Shown here one piece after another: positions 45,603-54,349 of a stretch of DNA of 64,000 nucleotides. Source of the DNA: SZUA-378 sp036652815 (GTDB taxonomy: Bacteria; Bacillota; Clostridia; Lachnospirales; Lachnospiraceae); NCBI GenBank assembly GCA_036652815.1, contig JAVVVE010000010.1, positions 14,768 through 78,767 of the forward strand, in the 5' to 3' direction. The notes under the pieces are model-generated. The model was given only the letters and a program-made list of their open reading frames with translations, searched no databases and was not told where the DNA came from. The translations under genes and the position numbers were made by a program. Position 1 is the first letter of the stretch. The number at the start of each line of letters is the position of its first letter.

Positions 45603-45627
45603 ATTGTGCAACAGTCCGTTGCACAAT
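45603..45627. repeat. Perfect 10-base inverted repeat after spoVAD
   Basis: ATTGTGCAAC (45603-45612) and GTTGCACAAT (45618-45627) flank AGTCC. It begins 15 bases after the spoVAD stop, where spoVAE would be expected. There is no proper T run, so it may be a weak terminator, an operator or a rearrangement scar. Confidence 0.6.
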
Positions 45628-45805
45628 TTGAATTTGCCGTCAAAGGAGTTCTCTTACTGTATGCGATAGGACTTAATCCTCCAAGAGACGAATAAAAAAT
45701 AAGATATGTAGTTGTGGAAAGAGCAAAAAGATGATAAATTGAACATATCTATTAAAATCGTTGCCTTTATAGCATAGTTAATTGACATTCGGGAGGAACA
45801 GTACG

Positions 45806-46492
45806 ATGAAAAGATCAACAATCAATACAGCATTAAAAGAGATGGAAGATATGATACTCGAATATCGTTTTGCACTACCTCCATTTTGTAATTTTACACC
45901 GGAAGAATGGAAGCAAAAAGGTGCAGAATATAATGAAATCAGAGATAATATGTTAGGGTGGGATATCACGGATTATGGACTTGATGATTTTGATAAAATC
46001 GGTTTTTCACTGATTACACTTCGCAATGGTAATCCTAAAGACCCTAAATATACTAAGACCTATGCAGAAAAACTTCTTTATATTAAAGAAGGACAGATGG
46101 CACCCATGCATTTTCACTGGAACAAAATGGAAGATATTATCAATCGGGGCGGTGGTAATGTGCTTATTACGGTATATAATGCAGACCGAAAAGAGGAAGG
46201 ACGCTTTGCAGATACACCGGTGATGATCCATTGTGATGGTGTAGAACGAACTGTTCCGGCAGGGAGTAAAATAGTCTTGCATCCGGGCGAATCCATTAGT
46301 ATCTATCCCTATCTGTATCATGATTTCACTTTAGAAACAGGTAGCGGAGCTGTTTTGCTGGGAGAAGTATCCATGTGCAATGATGATGATACTGACAACC
46401 GATTTTATCAACCCATCGGGCGTTTTCCCAAGATAGAAGAAGATGAAGCACCTTATCGACTCTTATGTAATGAGTATCCGGTGGTAGTATAG
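45806..46492 (+). CDS. D-lyxose ketol-isomerase family protein
   Basis: The 228-residue cupin matches the roughly 227-residue bacterial D-lyxose isomerases. Metal ligands are seen in MHFHWNKMED (His, His, Glu) and YPYLYHDF (His). It should interconvert D-lyxose and D-xylulose, or D-mannose and D-fructose. ATG 45806 has GGGAGGA before it; an in-frame opening at 45782 has none. It is monocistronic between spoVAD and a GGDEF gene, with no kinase or transporter beside it. Confidence 0.85.
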   Translation: MKRSTINTALKEMEDMILEYRFALPPFCNFTPEEWKQKGAEYNEIRDNMLGWDITDYGLDDFDKIGFSLITLRNGNPKDPKYTKTYAEKLLYIKEGQMAPMHFHWNKMEDIINRGGGNVLITVYNADRKEEGRFADTPVMIHCDGVERTVPAGSKIVLHPGESISIYPYLYHDFTLETGSGAVLLGEVSMCNDDDTDNRFYQPIGRFPKIEEDEAPYRLLCNEYPVVV

Positions 46493-46517
46493 AGATTGAT
46501 ATAATTTATTGTAGCAA

Positions 46518-46549
46518 ATAGCACTGTATTTTTCACGATACAGTGCTAT
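46518..46549 (+). terminator. Hairpin after the D-lyxose isomerase gene
   Basis: ATAGCACTGTAT (46518-46529) and ATACAGTGCTAT (46538-46549) form a perfect 12-base-pair stem. It is followed only by AATCATTTT, so termination is likely but the T tract is weak; an operator for the following gene is the alternative. Confidence 0.6.
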
Positions 46550-46589
46550 AATCATTTTAGAGACATAATCTAAAGGAAAGGGTTGCTGC

Positions 46590-47951
46590 ATGAGAAACTC
46601 ACAGAAACAATCAGAACATAAATTACTTAAAATAGTGATCATCATATTACTTGTTGTATTTTTGATTGCGGGAGTGGCCGACTATTATAGGAAGATGTCA
46701 TTACGAACCAGACTGGACTACGCACTGCGGTTGGAAGAAACCGGGCAGCAAATAGCGGATGGTATCTACCGCCATATGGATTCTTCTCTGTCTTTTGTAG
46801 AAGCAATGGCAGAGGTGTTTTCTACATACGAAGATATTCATTCGCCGGAAGCACTGGCGTGTTTGACTAAAGTCAGTGAAAAGAGTGATTTTAAAAGGAT
46901 GTGGCTTACCAAATCCAATGGAAAAGCATTATCGTCTGAAGGGATACCTTCTAATGCCCAAGGAAGAGAATATTATAAGAAGGCACTGAAAGGGGGAAAA
47001 GGAATCTCGGAAGTACAGTATTCTAAAGTAAACGGAGAACGTAATGTTGTGGTTTATGCACCTATTTATCACGAGGGTGTTATTACCGGTATGGTAATAG
47101 GGATCTATGCATTGGATGAACTATCGGATATCATTGATATAGAATGTTTTGATGGAAAAGGATATTCTCATATTGTACGTGAAAATGGAGAGATTATAAC
47201 GCTGTCTAAGCATGCTAATGCTATTTCACCAGGTTCTAATAATGTTGATTATTGGAAAGAATATGGCTATTCCTGCCCTGTGGGTATTAATGACTGGTAT
47301 GTATTCATTACCCTGCCGGAGGAAACGATTGTTGATGATTTAAAGTTTAATGTGGTAACGACAGCTAGCCTTTGCTCCTCTTTTCTATTTGTACTGTGTA
47401 TTGTTTTGGTAGAATGGTATCGAGTCAAGAATCGTGGATTACGAAGATTAGCACATATAGATGCCATGACATCACTGCTCAATAGAGGTACGATAGAAAC
47501 AACTGTCAATAAAATCCTGTTGGAAAGTAAAGGAGAACAGGGCACACTTTTGCTCTTTGATCTGGATCATTTTAAGAATATTAATGATACGATGGGACAT
47601 CTGGCAGGAGATACACTCTTAATTACGGTGGCCAATCTGATGAAAAGTTCGTTTGAAGAAGCAGATGTATTGGGCAGATTAGGCGGGGATGAGTTTGTAG
47701 TGTATATGAGTGAGCATGTGGATAGAAAGCAAGTGATCCATAAGACCAAAGAATTTATGCATCAAGTAGAACAGATGGCGGAGGAATTAGACTGGCAGGA
47801 GTCTATTTCGGTCAGTATCGGATTGGCTATGGCACCAAAGGATGGAACGGATTTTGCAGCCCTGTATCAGCAAGCCGATAAAAGGATGTATCAGGCTAAA
47901 AAAGTAACAGGGAATAGTTACTGTGATGCGTTGCCGGAGGAAGACGCATGA
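46590..47951 (+). CDS. Membrane diguanylate cyclase with extracellular Cache-type sensor
   Basis: The 453-residue protein has a transmembrane helix at about 15-35, an extracytoplasmic PDC/Cache-like domain (about 40-255), a second helix (about 257-280) and a GGDEF domain (about 290-450) with DLDHFKNINDTMGHLAGD and RLGGDEF. Catalysis should be intact. The inhibitory site has lost its arginine (EEAD in place of RxxD). It probably turns an external small-molecule signal into cyclic di-GMP. Confidence 0.9.
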   Translation: MRNSQKQSEHKLLKIVIIILLVVFLIAGVADYYRKMSLRTRLDYALRLEETGQQIADGIYRHMDSSLSFVEAMAEVFSTYEDIHSPEALACLTKVSEKSDFKRMWLTKSNGKALSSEGIPSNAQGREYYKKALKGGKGISEVQYSKVNGERNVVVYAPIYHEGVITGMVIGIYALDELSDIIDIECFDGKGYSHIVRENGEIITLSKHANAISPGSNNVDYWKEYGYSCPVGINDWYVFITLPEETIVDDLKFNVVTTASLCSSFLFVLCIVLVEWYRVKNRGLRRLAHIDAMTSLLNRGTIETTVNKILLESKGEQGTLLLFDLDHFKNINDTMGHLAGDTLLITVANLMKSSFEEADVLGRLGGDEFVVYMSEHVDRKQVIHKTKEFMHQVEQMAEELDWQESISVSIGLAMAPKDGTDFAALYQQADKRMYQAKKVTGNSYCDALPEEDA

Positions 47952-47978
47952 CAAGAAAAGAGAGCATAGGTGAGAGAC

Positions 47979-48209
47979 ATGCGTGAAATGGAATTTAAGA
48001 TGGAACGGCATGGATTGTTAGAGGAAGGGCAGAAAGTAACAGTAACAGAGGGAGTTTTACCAAGTAATTATTATTATACCATAGACCCCTCTTTGGCGAT
48101 GTCCGGGAACTATCCATTCAGAGAACAATTAAAAGTAAAACAGGGTATTGTAAAAGAAATCAAACAAAATGAGCGAGGATTCTATGTAACGGTTGTATTT
48201 GATGAGTAA
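47979..48209 (+). CDS. 76-residue protein, unknown function
   Basis: The product starts MREMEFKMERHGLLEEGQKV and consists of predicted beta strands (VTVTEGVLP, LKVKQGIVKEIK, GFYVTVVFDE). It could be a small SH3-like or beta-barrel fold, but I recognise no family. AGGTGAG lies upstream of ATG 47979; GTG 47970 is possible. It is 27 bases after the GGDEF gene and 47 bases before a RidA gene. Confidence 0.65.
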   Translation: MREMEFKMERHGLLEEGQKVTVTEGVLPSNYYYTIDPSLAMSGNYPFREQLKVKQGIVKEIKQNERGFYVTVVFDE

Positions 48210-48256
48210 TTCAATTACAATAGGATGAGAAAGATAGAAAACAGGAGGATATTATC

Positions 48257-48634
48257 ATGTTAAAGAAAATCAGTACAGACAAAGCACCTGCAGCAATAGG
48301 ACCTTATTCACAGGCAATTATCGTCAATCATATGCTATACTCATCGGGTCAGATACCGATTGATCCGGCAAACGGAGCAATCAAAGGAACTAGTATTATA
48401 GACCAGGCAGAACAGGTAATGATTAATATCGGTGCTGTATTAGAAGAGGCAGGAACCGATTATACAAAAGTCGTGAAAACAACTTGTTTTTTAGCTGATA
48501 TGGAAGATTTTTCAGCTTTTAATGAGATTTATGCCAAATATTTCACAGAGAATCCTGCAAGAAGTTGTGTTGCGGTGAAACAATTGCCAAAGTCAGTTTT
48601 ATGCGAAGTAGAAGTTATCGCAGTGATAGAATAG
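48257..48634 (+). CDS. RidA family enamine/imine deaminase
   Basis: The 125-residue protein matches RidA throughout: DKAPAAIGPYSQAIIVN, YSSGQIPIDP, and NPARSCVAVKQLPKSVLCEV with the conserved active-site arginine. It hydrolyses reactive 2-aminoacrylate and similar imines in the cytoplasm. ACAGGAGG precedes the ATG. Confidence 0.93.
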   Translation: MLKKISTDKAPAAIGPYSQAIIVNHMLYSSGQIPIDPANGAIKGTSIIDQAEQVMINIGAVLEEAGTDYTKVVKTTCFLADMEDFSAFNEIYAKYFTENPARSCVAVKQLPKSVLCEVEVIAVIE

Positions 48635-48674
48635 GCATATGTATCCATTATAATGGCACAATTTAGGAGGGAGT

Positions 48675-49754
48675 ATGGATATCAATAAGAAGAATCCTTT
48701 TATGAAGGACGGTACTTTAGATATCACGGCTTCTATTAATAAAGTAGTGATAGGTAAGATGCCTACTGATGTGGTGCATCAGAATCTTGCAGGTAAATCA
48801 GCAATCGATATTTTCTCAACGAATCTTATGATAGAAGAGATTAAGAAGCATGCAGTGGAGCTTTCACTTTCACGCTTTTCTATGGAAGAGAAGATGTTGC
48901 CACATTATTTAGAAGAATGCTTATCCAGTGATCAGGTGGAGGTAAGAAGAACTGCAACAGATATTCTGCGAATATTCGGAGAACGACTGGCAGTTCTTTT
49001 CTTGTGCCTTCAACAAGGTAATCGTAGCGACAGGGAAGCAAGACCTGATTGGACAACAGAACATTGGGACTATTGGAAACAAGTACAAACTGTGATTCTG
49101 GTAGGTGGATTGGCCAATTCGTATCTGGGAGAAACACTGAAATGTTATGCAGAGAAGGTATTCTTTGATGCGGGAGAACCGGGTTATCAATTGATTCTCG
49201 GCAATGATTCTGCCTATGCCGGATTACGTGGCTGTGCACATTATTTGCAGCATACAGATGTTACGAAGGTAAATCTATTATTTGATTTTGGTCAGACGTA
49301 TACTAAACGAAGTTATGTGAGAACCAATCAGATGGGAAAAAGAGATATCAGAATCTTAGATAATATTTTATCCAAACATGTAGCATGGGATGTAAAAGAA
49401 CCGGTGTTAGAGCAACAAGAGGCGGTTTTGCTTCATCACTCCTTTGTGCAAATCATCTTGACGACCATAGAAGAAGTGAAAAACAAAGGATTACAGATTG
49501 GAGAGGAAATCATCATCAGCATTGCTAATTATATCAAACAGGGATGCATCGTTAATCGAGGTGGTTATGGTAAATTACGCTTGGTGGCAGATAATTATGC
49601 ATTATGTTTGGTACATGAATTACAGGAAGCAACAGGTCAATGCTATAAGATCACGATGGTACACGATGGTACTGCCATGGCTGCTGAATATACCGGATAT
49701 AAGGATGCTGTCTGCATCTCTTTGGGGACTGCTTTTGGGGTCGGCTTTCCATGA
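48675..49754 (+). CDS. ASKHA-fold protein, sugar-kinase-like, unknown substrate
   Basis: The 359-residue protein has features of the actin/hexokinase fold. LLFDFGQTYTKRSYV looks like a phosphate-1 loop, VHDGTAMAAEYTG like a phosphate-2/catalytic region and ISLGTAFGVGFP like a glycine-rich adenosine site, though the order is rearranged compared with hexokinase. An N-terminal helical segment and VILVGGLANSYLGETL are also notable. I do not recognise a named family. GGAGGGAG precedes the ATG. It lies just before spoVAE. Confidence 0.6.
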   Translation: MDINKKNPFMKDGTLDITASINKVVIGKMPTDVVHQNLAGKSAIDIFSTNLMIEEIKKHAVELSLSRFSMEEKMLPHYLEECLSSDQVEVRRTATDILRIFGERLAVLFLCLQQGNRSDREARPDWTTEHWDYWKQVQTVILVGGLANSYLGETLKCYAEKVFFDAGEPGYQLILGNDSAYAGLRGCAHYLQHTDVTKVNLLFDFGQTYTKRSYVRTNQMGKRDIRILDNILSKHVAWDVKEPVLEQQEAVLLHHSFVQIILTTIEEVKNKGLQIGEEIIISIANYIKQGCIVNRGGYGKLRLVADNYALCLVHELQEATGQCYKITMVHDGTAMAAEYTGYKDAVCISLGTAFGVGFP

Positions 49755-49837
49755 TAATTTCCGGGATAGAAGATGCATAACATCGCCATAATCGGTTTAA
49801 ACTATAGGTACAGTAGTTTGACCGAGGAGGATATAAG

Positions 49838-50194
49838 ATGGATTATGTAAACGCTTTTTGGGTGGGTGGATTGCTTTGTGCGGTAGTACAGTTGTTAATG
49901 GAACGAACGAAGATGATGCCGGGTAGGATCATGGTGCTCCTAGTCTGTTCGGGAGCGATTCTTAGTATCTTGGGATGGTATGAACCGTTTGCAGAATATG
50001 CGGGAGCAGGAGCCACGGTTCCGTTATTGGGGTTTGGCAATGTGCTTATGAAGGGCGTTAAAGAGGGAGTAGAACAGGAAGGGATATTGGGGTTGTTCAC
50101 AGGTGGATTGAAAGCCGGGGCGGTAGGAACCAGTGCTGCACTTATTTTCAGCTATTTAGCCAGTTTGCTGTTTCGCTCTAAAATGAAAAAATAG
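49838..50194 (+). CDS. spoVAE: Stage V sporulation protein AE
   Basis: The 118-residue membrane protein has the SpoVAE start (YVNAFWVGGLLCAVVQLLME) and the GAGATVPLLGFGNVLMKGV segment that parallels SpoVAC. It is a component of the dipicolinate channel. It stands alone, 84 bases after the ASKHA gene and 4.2 kb from spoVAD. CGAGGAGG precedes the ATG. Confidence 0.92.
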   Translation: MDYVNAFWVGGLLCAVVQLLMERTKMMPGRIMVLLVCSGAILSILGWYEPFAEYAGAGATVPLLGFGNVLMKGVKEGVEQEGILGLFTGGLKAGAVGTSAALIFSYLASLLFRSKMKK

Positions 50195-50199
50195 AGAAA

Positions 50200-50721
50200 C
50201 TATAGCTCTTCAAAGACAATCTTATGTGCTGTCAGAAATTGCTTAAAAGTGTTGTCCCATAGTTTATCGATCGTTTTATCCGGTGTAAAGGTATGGACAG
50301 CAGTGGCGGTGATGCAAGTGAGCACATGCCCATCATATTTTATATTTAGCACCAATGCCTTTAACTCTGTCAGACAGAGATCGGGATGTTTGGCTAAGAT
50401 GGTTTTTGTCTGCTCGTTCGATAGATGCAGAATGACTCGAAATCCAACAGGCGTTCGCTTTCCTTTGATGAGATGATAGCAGAGAGAACGCATATCACTC
50501 CAACGGGAGAATTCAGGTATGGCTGTGGTGGAGTCAGCTTCTTCAAGGGAATCTTCGCTGATGAAGAATTCGGGTATGATATGTCCATCGATTATAAAAG
50601 TGTTGTAAGTCGTAATCGTGGCTTCTGCCAGCAAAAAGGAGTCAAAGGTGGTAGTGCCTAATAGCTGATTCATAAAATTCTTAATATCTGTTATCTGTAA
50701 GGATATCATAATTTGCTCCAT
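50200..50721 (-). CDS. DUF5721-like protein
   Basis: The 173-residue protein contains FMNQLLGTTTFDSFLLAEATI and TTYNTFIIDGHIIPEFF, which I associate with the Clostridial DUF5721 family. No catalytic motif, signal or membrane segment is seen. It is convergent with spoVAE, five bases apart. Function unknown. Confidence 0.7.
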   Translation of the reverse strand: MEQIMISLQITDIKNFMNQLLGTTTFDSFLLAEATITTYNTFIIDGHIIPEFFISEDSLEEADSTTAIPEFSRWSDMRSLCYHLIKGKRTPVGFRVILHLSNEQTKTILAKHPDLCLTELKALVLNIKYDGHVLTCITATAVHTFTPDKTIDKLWDNTFKQFLTAHKIVFEEL

Positions 50722-50940
50722 TCTTAACGGGACTTATGGATTGATAAAGGTGCGAACCGATTACTTACATTATAGTATGAAACCTACTTAGAATACAACC
50801 ATTTGATGCGATTCCCTGATTCGGATTCACGGATTTAGGAGATTTATACTTTACAAGGAATAGACAACTGTGCTATTATATGTAGTATTAGAAACTACAT
50901 GTAATATAAAAGTTAGTTTAGGAAAGGCATGGTTATTACT

Positions 50941-51795
50941 ATGAGTTATAAGATTGTAATAGATAGTTGTGGAGAATTACCTGAAACATTAAAAAAAGAC
51001 AGCCGTTTTGAAAATGTACCGTTAGGACTTGAGGTAGGCGAGTATCAGGTCATGGATGATGAGAATTTTAATCAAGCAGAATTCCTTCAAAAAGTGGCTG
51101 CATGCAGTACTTGTCCTAAATCTTCCTGTCCTTCACCGGAACGTTATATGGATGCTTACCATGTAGATGCAGATCATATCTATGTGATTACGCTATCCGC
51201 GAGTCTAAGTGGCAGCTATAATAGTGCGGTACTTGGCCGGAACCTGTATCATGAGACTTATGGTGCGAAAGATATCCATGTGATTGATTCAAGATCCGCT
51301 TCTTGTGGCGAGACACAGATAGGGCTACATGCTATGGAATTGGAAGAAGAGGGAAAATACTCTTTTGAGGAGATAGCAGCAAAATTGGATGCTTATCGAG
51401 ATAGTATGAATACGGATTTTGTGCTGAATAATTTGGAAACCTTACGTAAGAATGGACGTTTGTCCGGAGTTAAAGCACTGGTGGCTTCCACTTTAAATAT
51501 CAAGCCGGTTATGGGTGCTACCGAAGAGGGGACTATTATCCAAGTAGGTCAGGCGATTGGTATTAAGAAAGCCTTACAGAAGATGGTAGATAATGTAGTG
51601 AGTCATATTACCGAAAATAATAATAAAACAGAAGAACGCAGATTAATGATAACTCATTGCAATTGTGCAGAGAGAGCAGACTATGTGCGTGAACTATTAG
51701 AAGCAAAAGCACAGTGGAAAGATGTCATCATATTGGATACTGCGGGAATCAGCAGTATGTATGCCAATGATGGCGGTATTATTGTAACAGCATAA
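50941..51795 (+). CDS. DegV family fatty-acid-binding protein
   Basis: The 284-residue protein has YKIVIDSCGELPE, TLSASLSGSYNSA and the late DGGIIVTA, the DegV (FakB-like) pattern. Such proteins bind a fatty acid for phosphorylation by FakA. CPKSSCPSPERYM is the usual cleft region. ATG 50941 is chosen from family alignment; ATG 50929 is only two bases from the AGGAAAGG site. No fakA gene is nearby. Confidence 0.87.
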   Translation: MSYKIVIDSCGELPETLKKDSRFENVPLGLEVGEYQVMDDENFNQAEFLQKVAACSTCPKSSCPSPERYMDAYHVDADHIYVITLSASLSGSYNSAVLGRNLYHETYGAKDIHVIDSRSASCGETQIGLHAMELEEEGKYSFEEIAAKLDAYRDSMNTDFVLNNLETLRKNGRLSGVKALVASTLNIKPVMGATEEGTIIQVGQAIGIKKALQKMVDNVVSHITENNNKTEERRLMITHCNCAERADYVRELLEAKAQWKDVIILDTAGISSMYANDGGIIVTA

Positions 51796-51798
51796 TCG

Positions 51799-52512
51799 TT
51801 AGAACATATAATTTTTGACACATTTTAATAACTCTTTTCGCTCTCCCGGACTGATATACAACTTAGTTCCATTCGTCAGGGTAATGCGAAATGGAGTTAT
51901 TTTTGTGATATAGGCAACATTTACCAGATAAGTATTGCGAAGCACTATAATAGAAGGGTGCGCAGCCAACAGATGCCATAGATTTTCGATAGAATCCAAA
52001 AAGTCAGTTTGGGTGCCATTGTATAAGGTAACAAGAACTTCATGATAATTAACTGCTTCTGCATAAAGAAAATCTTCAGCTGTAATATAGGTCGTTTTAG
52101 TGCGGCCTCTAATCTCAAATCTAGGTTTTGCCTGCTTCTTCATCTCTAAAGCGTTATCTATTTGTTCCGATAATCGATCAGGATAGATAGGTTTTTCCAG
52201 ATAAAAAATAGAAGGCAGAAAACAGCTAATCAGTTGATAATTGGTTGTGGAGGAGCATAATACAATCGGAGCGGTGACCTCCGCATCTCGTAAAAGAGCA
52301 GCGGCATCATAGCCATTGATTGTGTCATCCTGTGTAATATCGAGGAAAAAAACATCGTAATCAATCAGGGAATCCATAAGAGCCTGGCAGTTTCCGTAGG
52401 AATCCACATAGAGATTGCCCGTTGTGTGGATTCGAATATCGGATTCACGTTTTAGTAATCGTTCCAATTGTTTACGGTCGGCAACATTGTCATCACAGAT
52501 AGCGATATGCAT
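51799..52512 (-). CDS. LytTR-type response regulator
   Basis: The 237-residue protein has a receiver domain (IAICDDNVADRKQLERLL; phospho-acceptor Asp in DYDVFFLDI; conserved Lys in YLEKPIYP) and a C-terminal LytTR DNA-binding domain (about 130-235). ATG at 52512 follows GGAGGG, so the longer reading to 52587 is rejected. No histidine kinase is adjacent, so the partner is unknown. It is the last gene of the argG-DUF1294 unit on the minus strand. Confidence 0.9.
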   Translation of the reverse strand: MHIAICDDNVADRKQLERLLKRESDIRIHTTGNLYVDSYGNCQALMDSLIDYDVFFLDITQDDTINGYDAAALLRDAEVTAPIVLCSSTTNYQLISCFLPSIFYLEKPIYPDRLSEQIDNALEMKKQAKPRFEIRGRTKTTYITAEDFLYAEAVNYHEVLVTLYNGTQTDFLDSIENLWHLLAAHPSIIVLRNTYLVNVAYITKITPFRITLTNGTKLYISPGERKELLKCVKNYMF

Positions 52513-52543
52513 AGAAACCCTCCCCGGTGTGCTGTATAGTGGA

Positions 52544-52837
52544 TTACATGAAAATAAAATTGATTGAAGAGTAATACAAAATAACAATCACTAATAATTG
52601 AAATAATAAAATAGCAGGCATGCCATATACAAAATTGGCATGTTTTGTTTTATGATGAAACGTATACATGCCAACGATCGCACCCGGACTGCCACCAATG
52701 ATAGCTAATATGAATAGGGTTGATTCAGGAATGCGCCATAGATGTTTACGCGCTTTCCATTTATCAAACCCCATCACTGCAAAACTCAGCAGATTCAAAA
52801 CAATAAAATATAATATAATCAGTACCAATACATCCAT
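52544..52837 (-). CDS. DUF1294 membrane protein
   Basis: The 97-residue protein has about three transmembrane segments and the DUF1294 core: FDKWKARKHLWRIPES, then GGSPGAIVGMYTFHHKTKH. Function is unknown. It lies eight bases after argG on the same strand. Confidence 0.88.
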   Translation of the reverse strand: MDVLVLIILYFIVLNLLSFAVMGFDKWKARKHLWRIPESTLFILAIIGGSPGAIVGMYTFHHKTKHANFVYGMPAILLFQLLVIVILYYSSINFIFM

Positions 52838-52845
52838 GCAGACCT

Positions 52846-54066
52846 CTATTTATTCTTCTCTATTTCCTGCATTTTCATAGCTCGTACTTTACAGGATAAC
52901 CCAAACAGATTGATGAAACCCTCTGCATCGTGATGGTCATATAAATCACCGGTCGTAAAAGAAGCAATGCTTTCGTTGTAAAGTGAGTAAGGAGAAGAGG
53001 TACCTGCTTTTATAATATTACCTTTGTACAGTTTAAACTTCACTTCGCCGGTTACATACTGTTGCGTAGACTGGATAAATGCCTGTACAGCTTCACGCAG
53101 TGGGGAGAACCATTTACCCTCATATACGATATCAGCTAGTTTATTACCCATATCTTTTTTGGCAGTATAAGTATCTCTGTCCAGGATCAACTCTTCTAAT
53201 TGTTGATGAGCCTCCATGAGAATCGTTCCGCCGGGAGTCTCATATACACCACGGGATTTCATACCAACAACACGATTTTCTACAATATCTACGATACCGA
53301 TACCGTGTTTTCCGCCCAAAGTATTTAAAGTTCTGATGATATCTGATACCTTCATCTCTTTTCCATTTACAGATTTTGGAATACCACCTTCAAATGTCAT
53401 CGTGACATATTCACCTTGATCAGGAGCTTTCTCGGGAGTCGTGCCAAGGACTAAGAGATGTTCATAATTGGGTTCATTGGAGGGATCTTCCAGTTCAAGT
53501 CCTTCGTGGCTGATGTGCCATAGGTTACGGTCACGACTGTAGCTGGAATCTGCAGAGAAAGGAAGGTGAATGCCATGCTGTTCACAATATGCGATCTCTT
53601 CTTCCCGTGAGTTCATGGTCCAGGCATCATTTCTCCAGGCAGCGATAATCTTGAGGTCGGGAGCGAGGGCTTTGATACCAAGCTCAAAACGAATCTGGTC
53701 ATTGCCTTTACCGGTAGCACCATGACAAATAGCAGTGGCACCTTCGATACGTGCAATCTCAACAAGACGTTTGGCAATGATAGGTCTTGCCATAGAAGTA
53801 CCGAGCAGATATTTATTCTCGTAGATCGCATTGGCTTGTACACAAGGAACAACATATTCATCACAAAATTCATCGATGACATCTTCTATGTATAATTTGG
53901 TTGCACCACAGAATTTGGCTCTTTCTTCGAGACCATCTAATTCTTCTCCCTGCCCGCAATCGATACAGACGCATACGACATCGTAGTCAAAATTTTCTTT
54001 TAACCAAGGGATAATTGCAGTGGTATCAAGTCCACCAGAGTACGCCAAAATTACTTTTTCTTTCAT
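52846..54066 (-). CDS. argG: Argininosuccinate synthase
   Basis: The 406-residue enzyme has the N-type ATP pyrophosphatase P-loop KVILAYSGGLDTTAI and ATGKGNDQIRFE. It joins citrulline and aspartate. GGAGG lies seven bases before ATG 54066; an adjacent ATG at 54069 is closer than ideal. argH, its usual partner, is not in the window; DUF1294 and LytTR genes follow instead. It is divergent from argC across a shared control region. Confidence 0.95.
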   Translation of the reverse strand: MKEKVILAYSGGLDTTAIIPWLKENFDYDVVCVCIDCGQGEELDGLEERAKFCGATKLYIEDVIDEFCDEYVVPCVQANAIYENKYLLGTSMARPIIAKRLVEIARIEGATAICHGATGKGNDQIRFELGIKALAPDLKIIAAWRNDAWTMNSREEEIAYCEQHGIHLPFSADSSYSRDRNLWHISHEGLELEDPSNEPNYEHLLVLGTTPEKAPDQGEYVTMTFEGGIPKSVNGKEMKVSDIIRTLNTLGGKHGIGIVDIVENRVVGMKSRGVYETPGGTILMEAHQQLEELILDRDTYTAKKDMGNKLADIVYEGKWFSPLREAVQAFIQSTQQYVTGEVKFKLYKGNIIKAGTSSPYSLYNESIASFTTGDLYDHHDAEGFINLFGLSCKVRAMKMQEIEKNK

Positions 54067-54349
54067 CATAAAACCTCCACCTTATATTAGTCAATGTTGC
54101 TTATGCAACTATATCTCTAATATACAACATTAAAAAAAGAAATGCAAGTAGGAAAACATGCATAAAACAATGAATACAAACAATAATTATGCATAATATA
54201 AATAAATATTGCATAATATTAAATAAAGATGTATAGTTATGCAATAAAAAGAAAACAACAAATCGAGAATACGACTGTATAGTTACAAAATTAAATAATT
54301 ATGCTACAATTCACTAGAGAAGTTATCGATAGGAGGATACGATATCATT
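54067..54349. promoter_or_regulatory. Divergent argG-argC control region with candidate ARG boxes
   Basis: This region is extremely AT-rich. TATGCATAATA (54189-54199), TATTGCATAATATT (54207-54220) and the inverse TTATGCAATAA (54238-54248) form a spaced cluster, as expected for ArgR/AhrC operators. A hairpin GTTGC-TTAT-GCAAC (54096-54109) lies in the argG leader. TACAAT (54305-54310) may be the argC -10 box. Assignment to ArgR is inferred from gene context. Confidence 0.5.

Noticed and set aside
45606..45695. 29-codon gene after spoVAD
   Set aside because: GTG start, no recognisable product, and an inverted repeat covers its 5' end; kept only as part of a finding.
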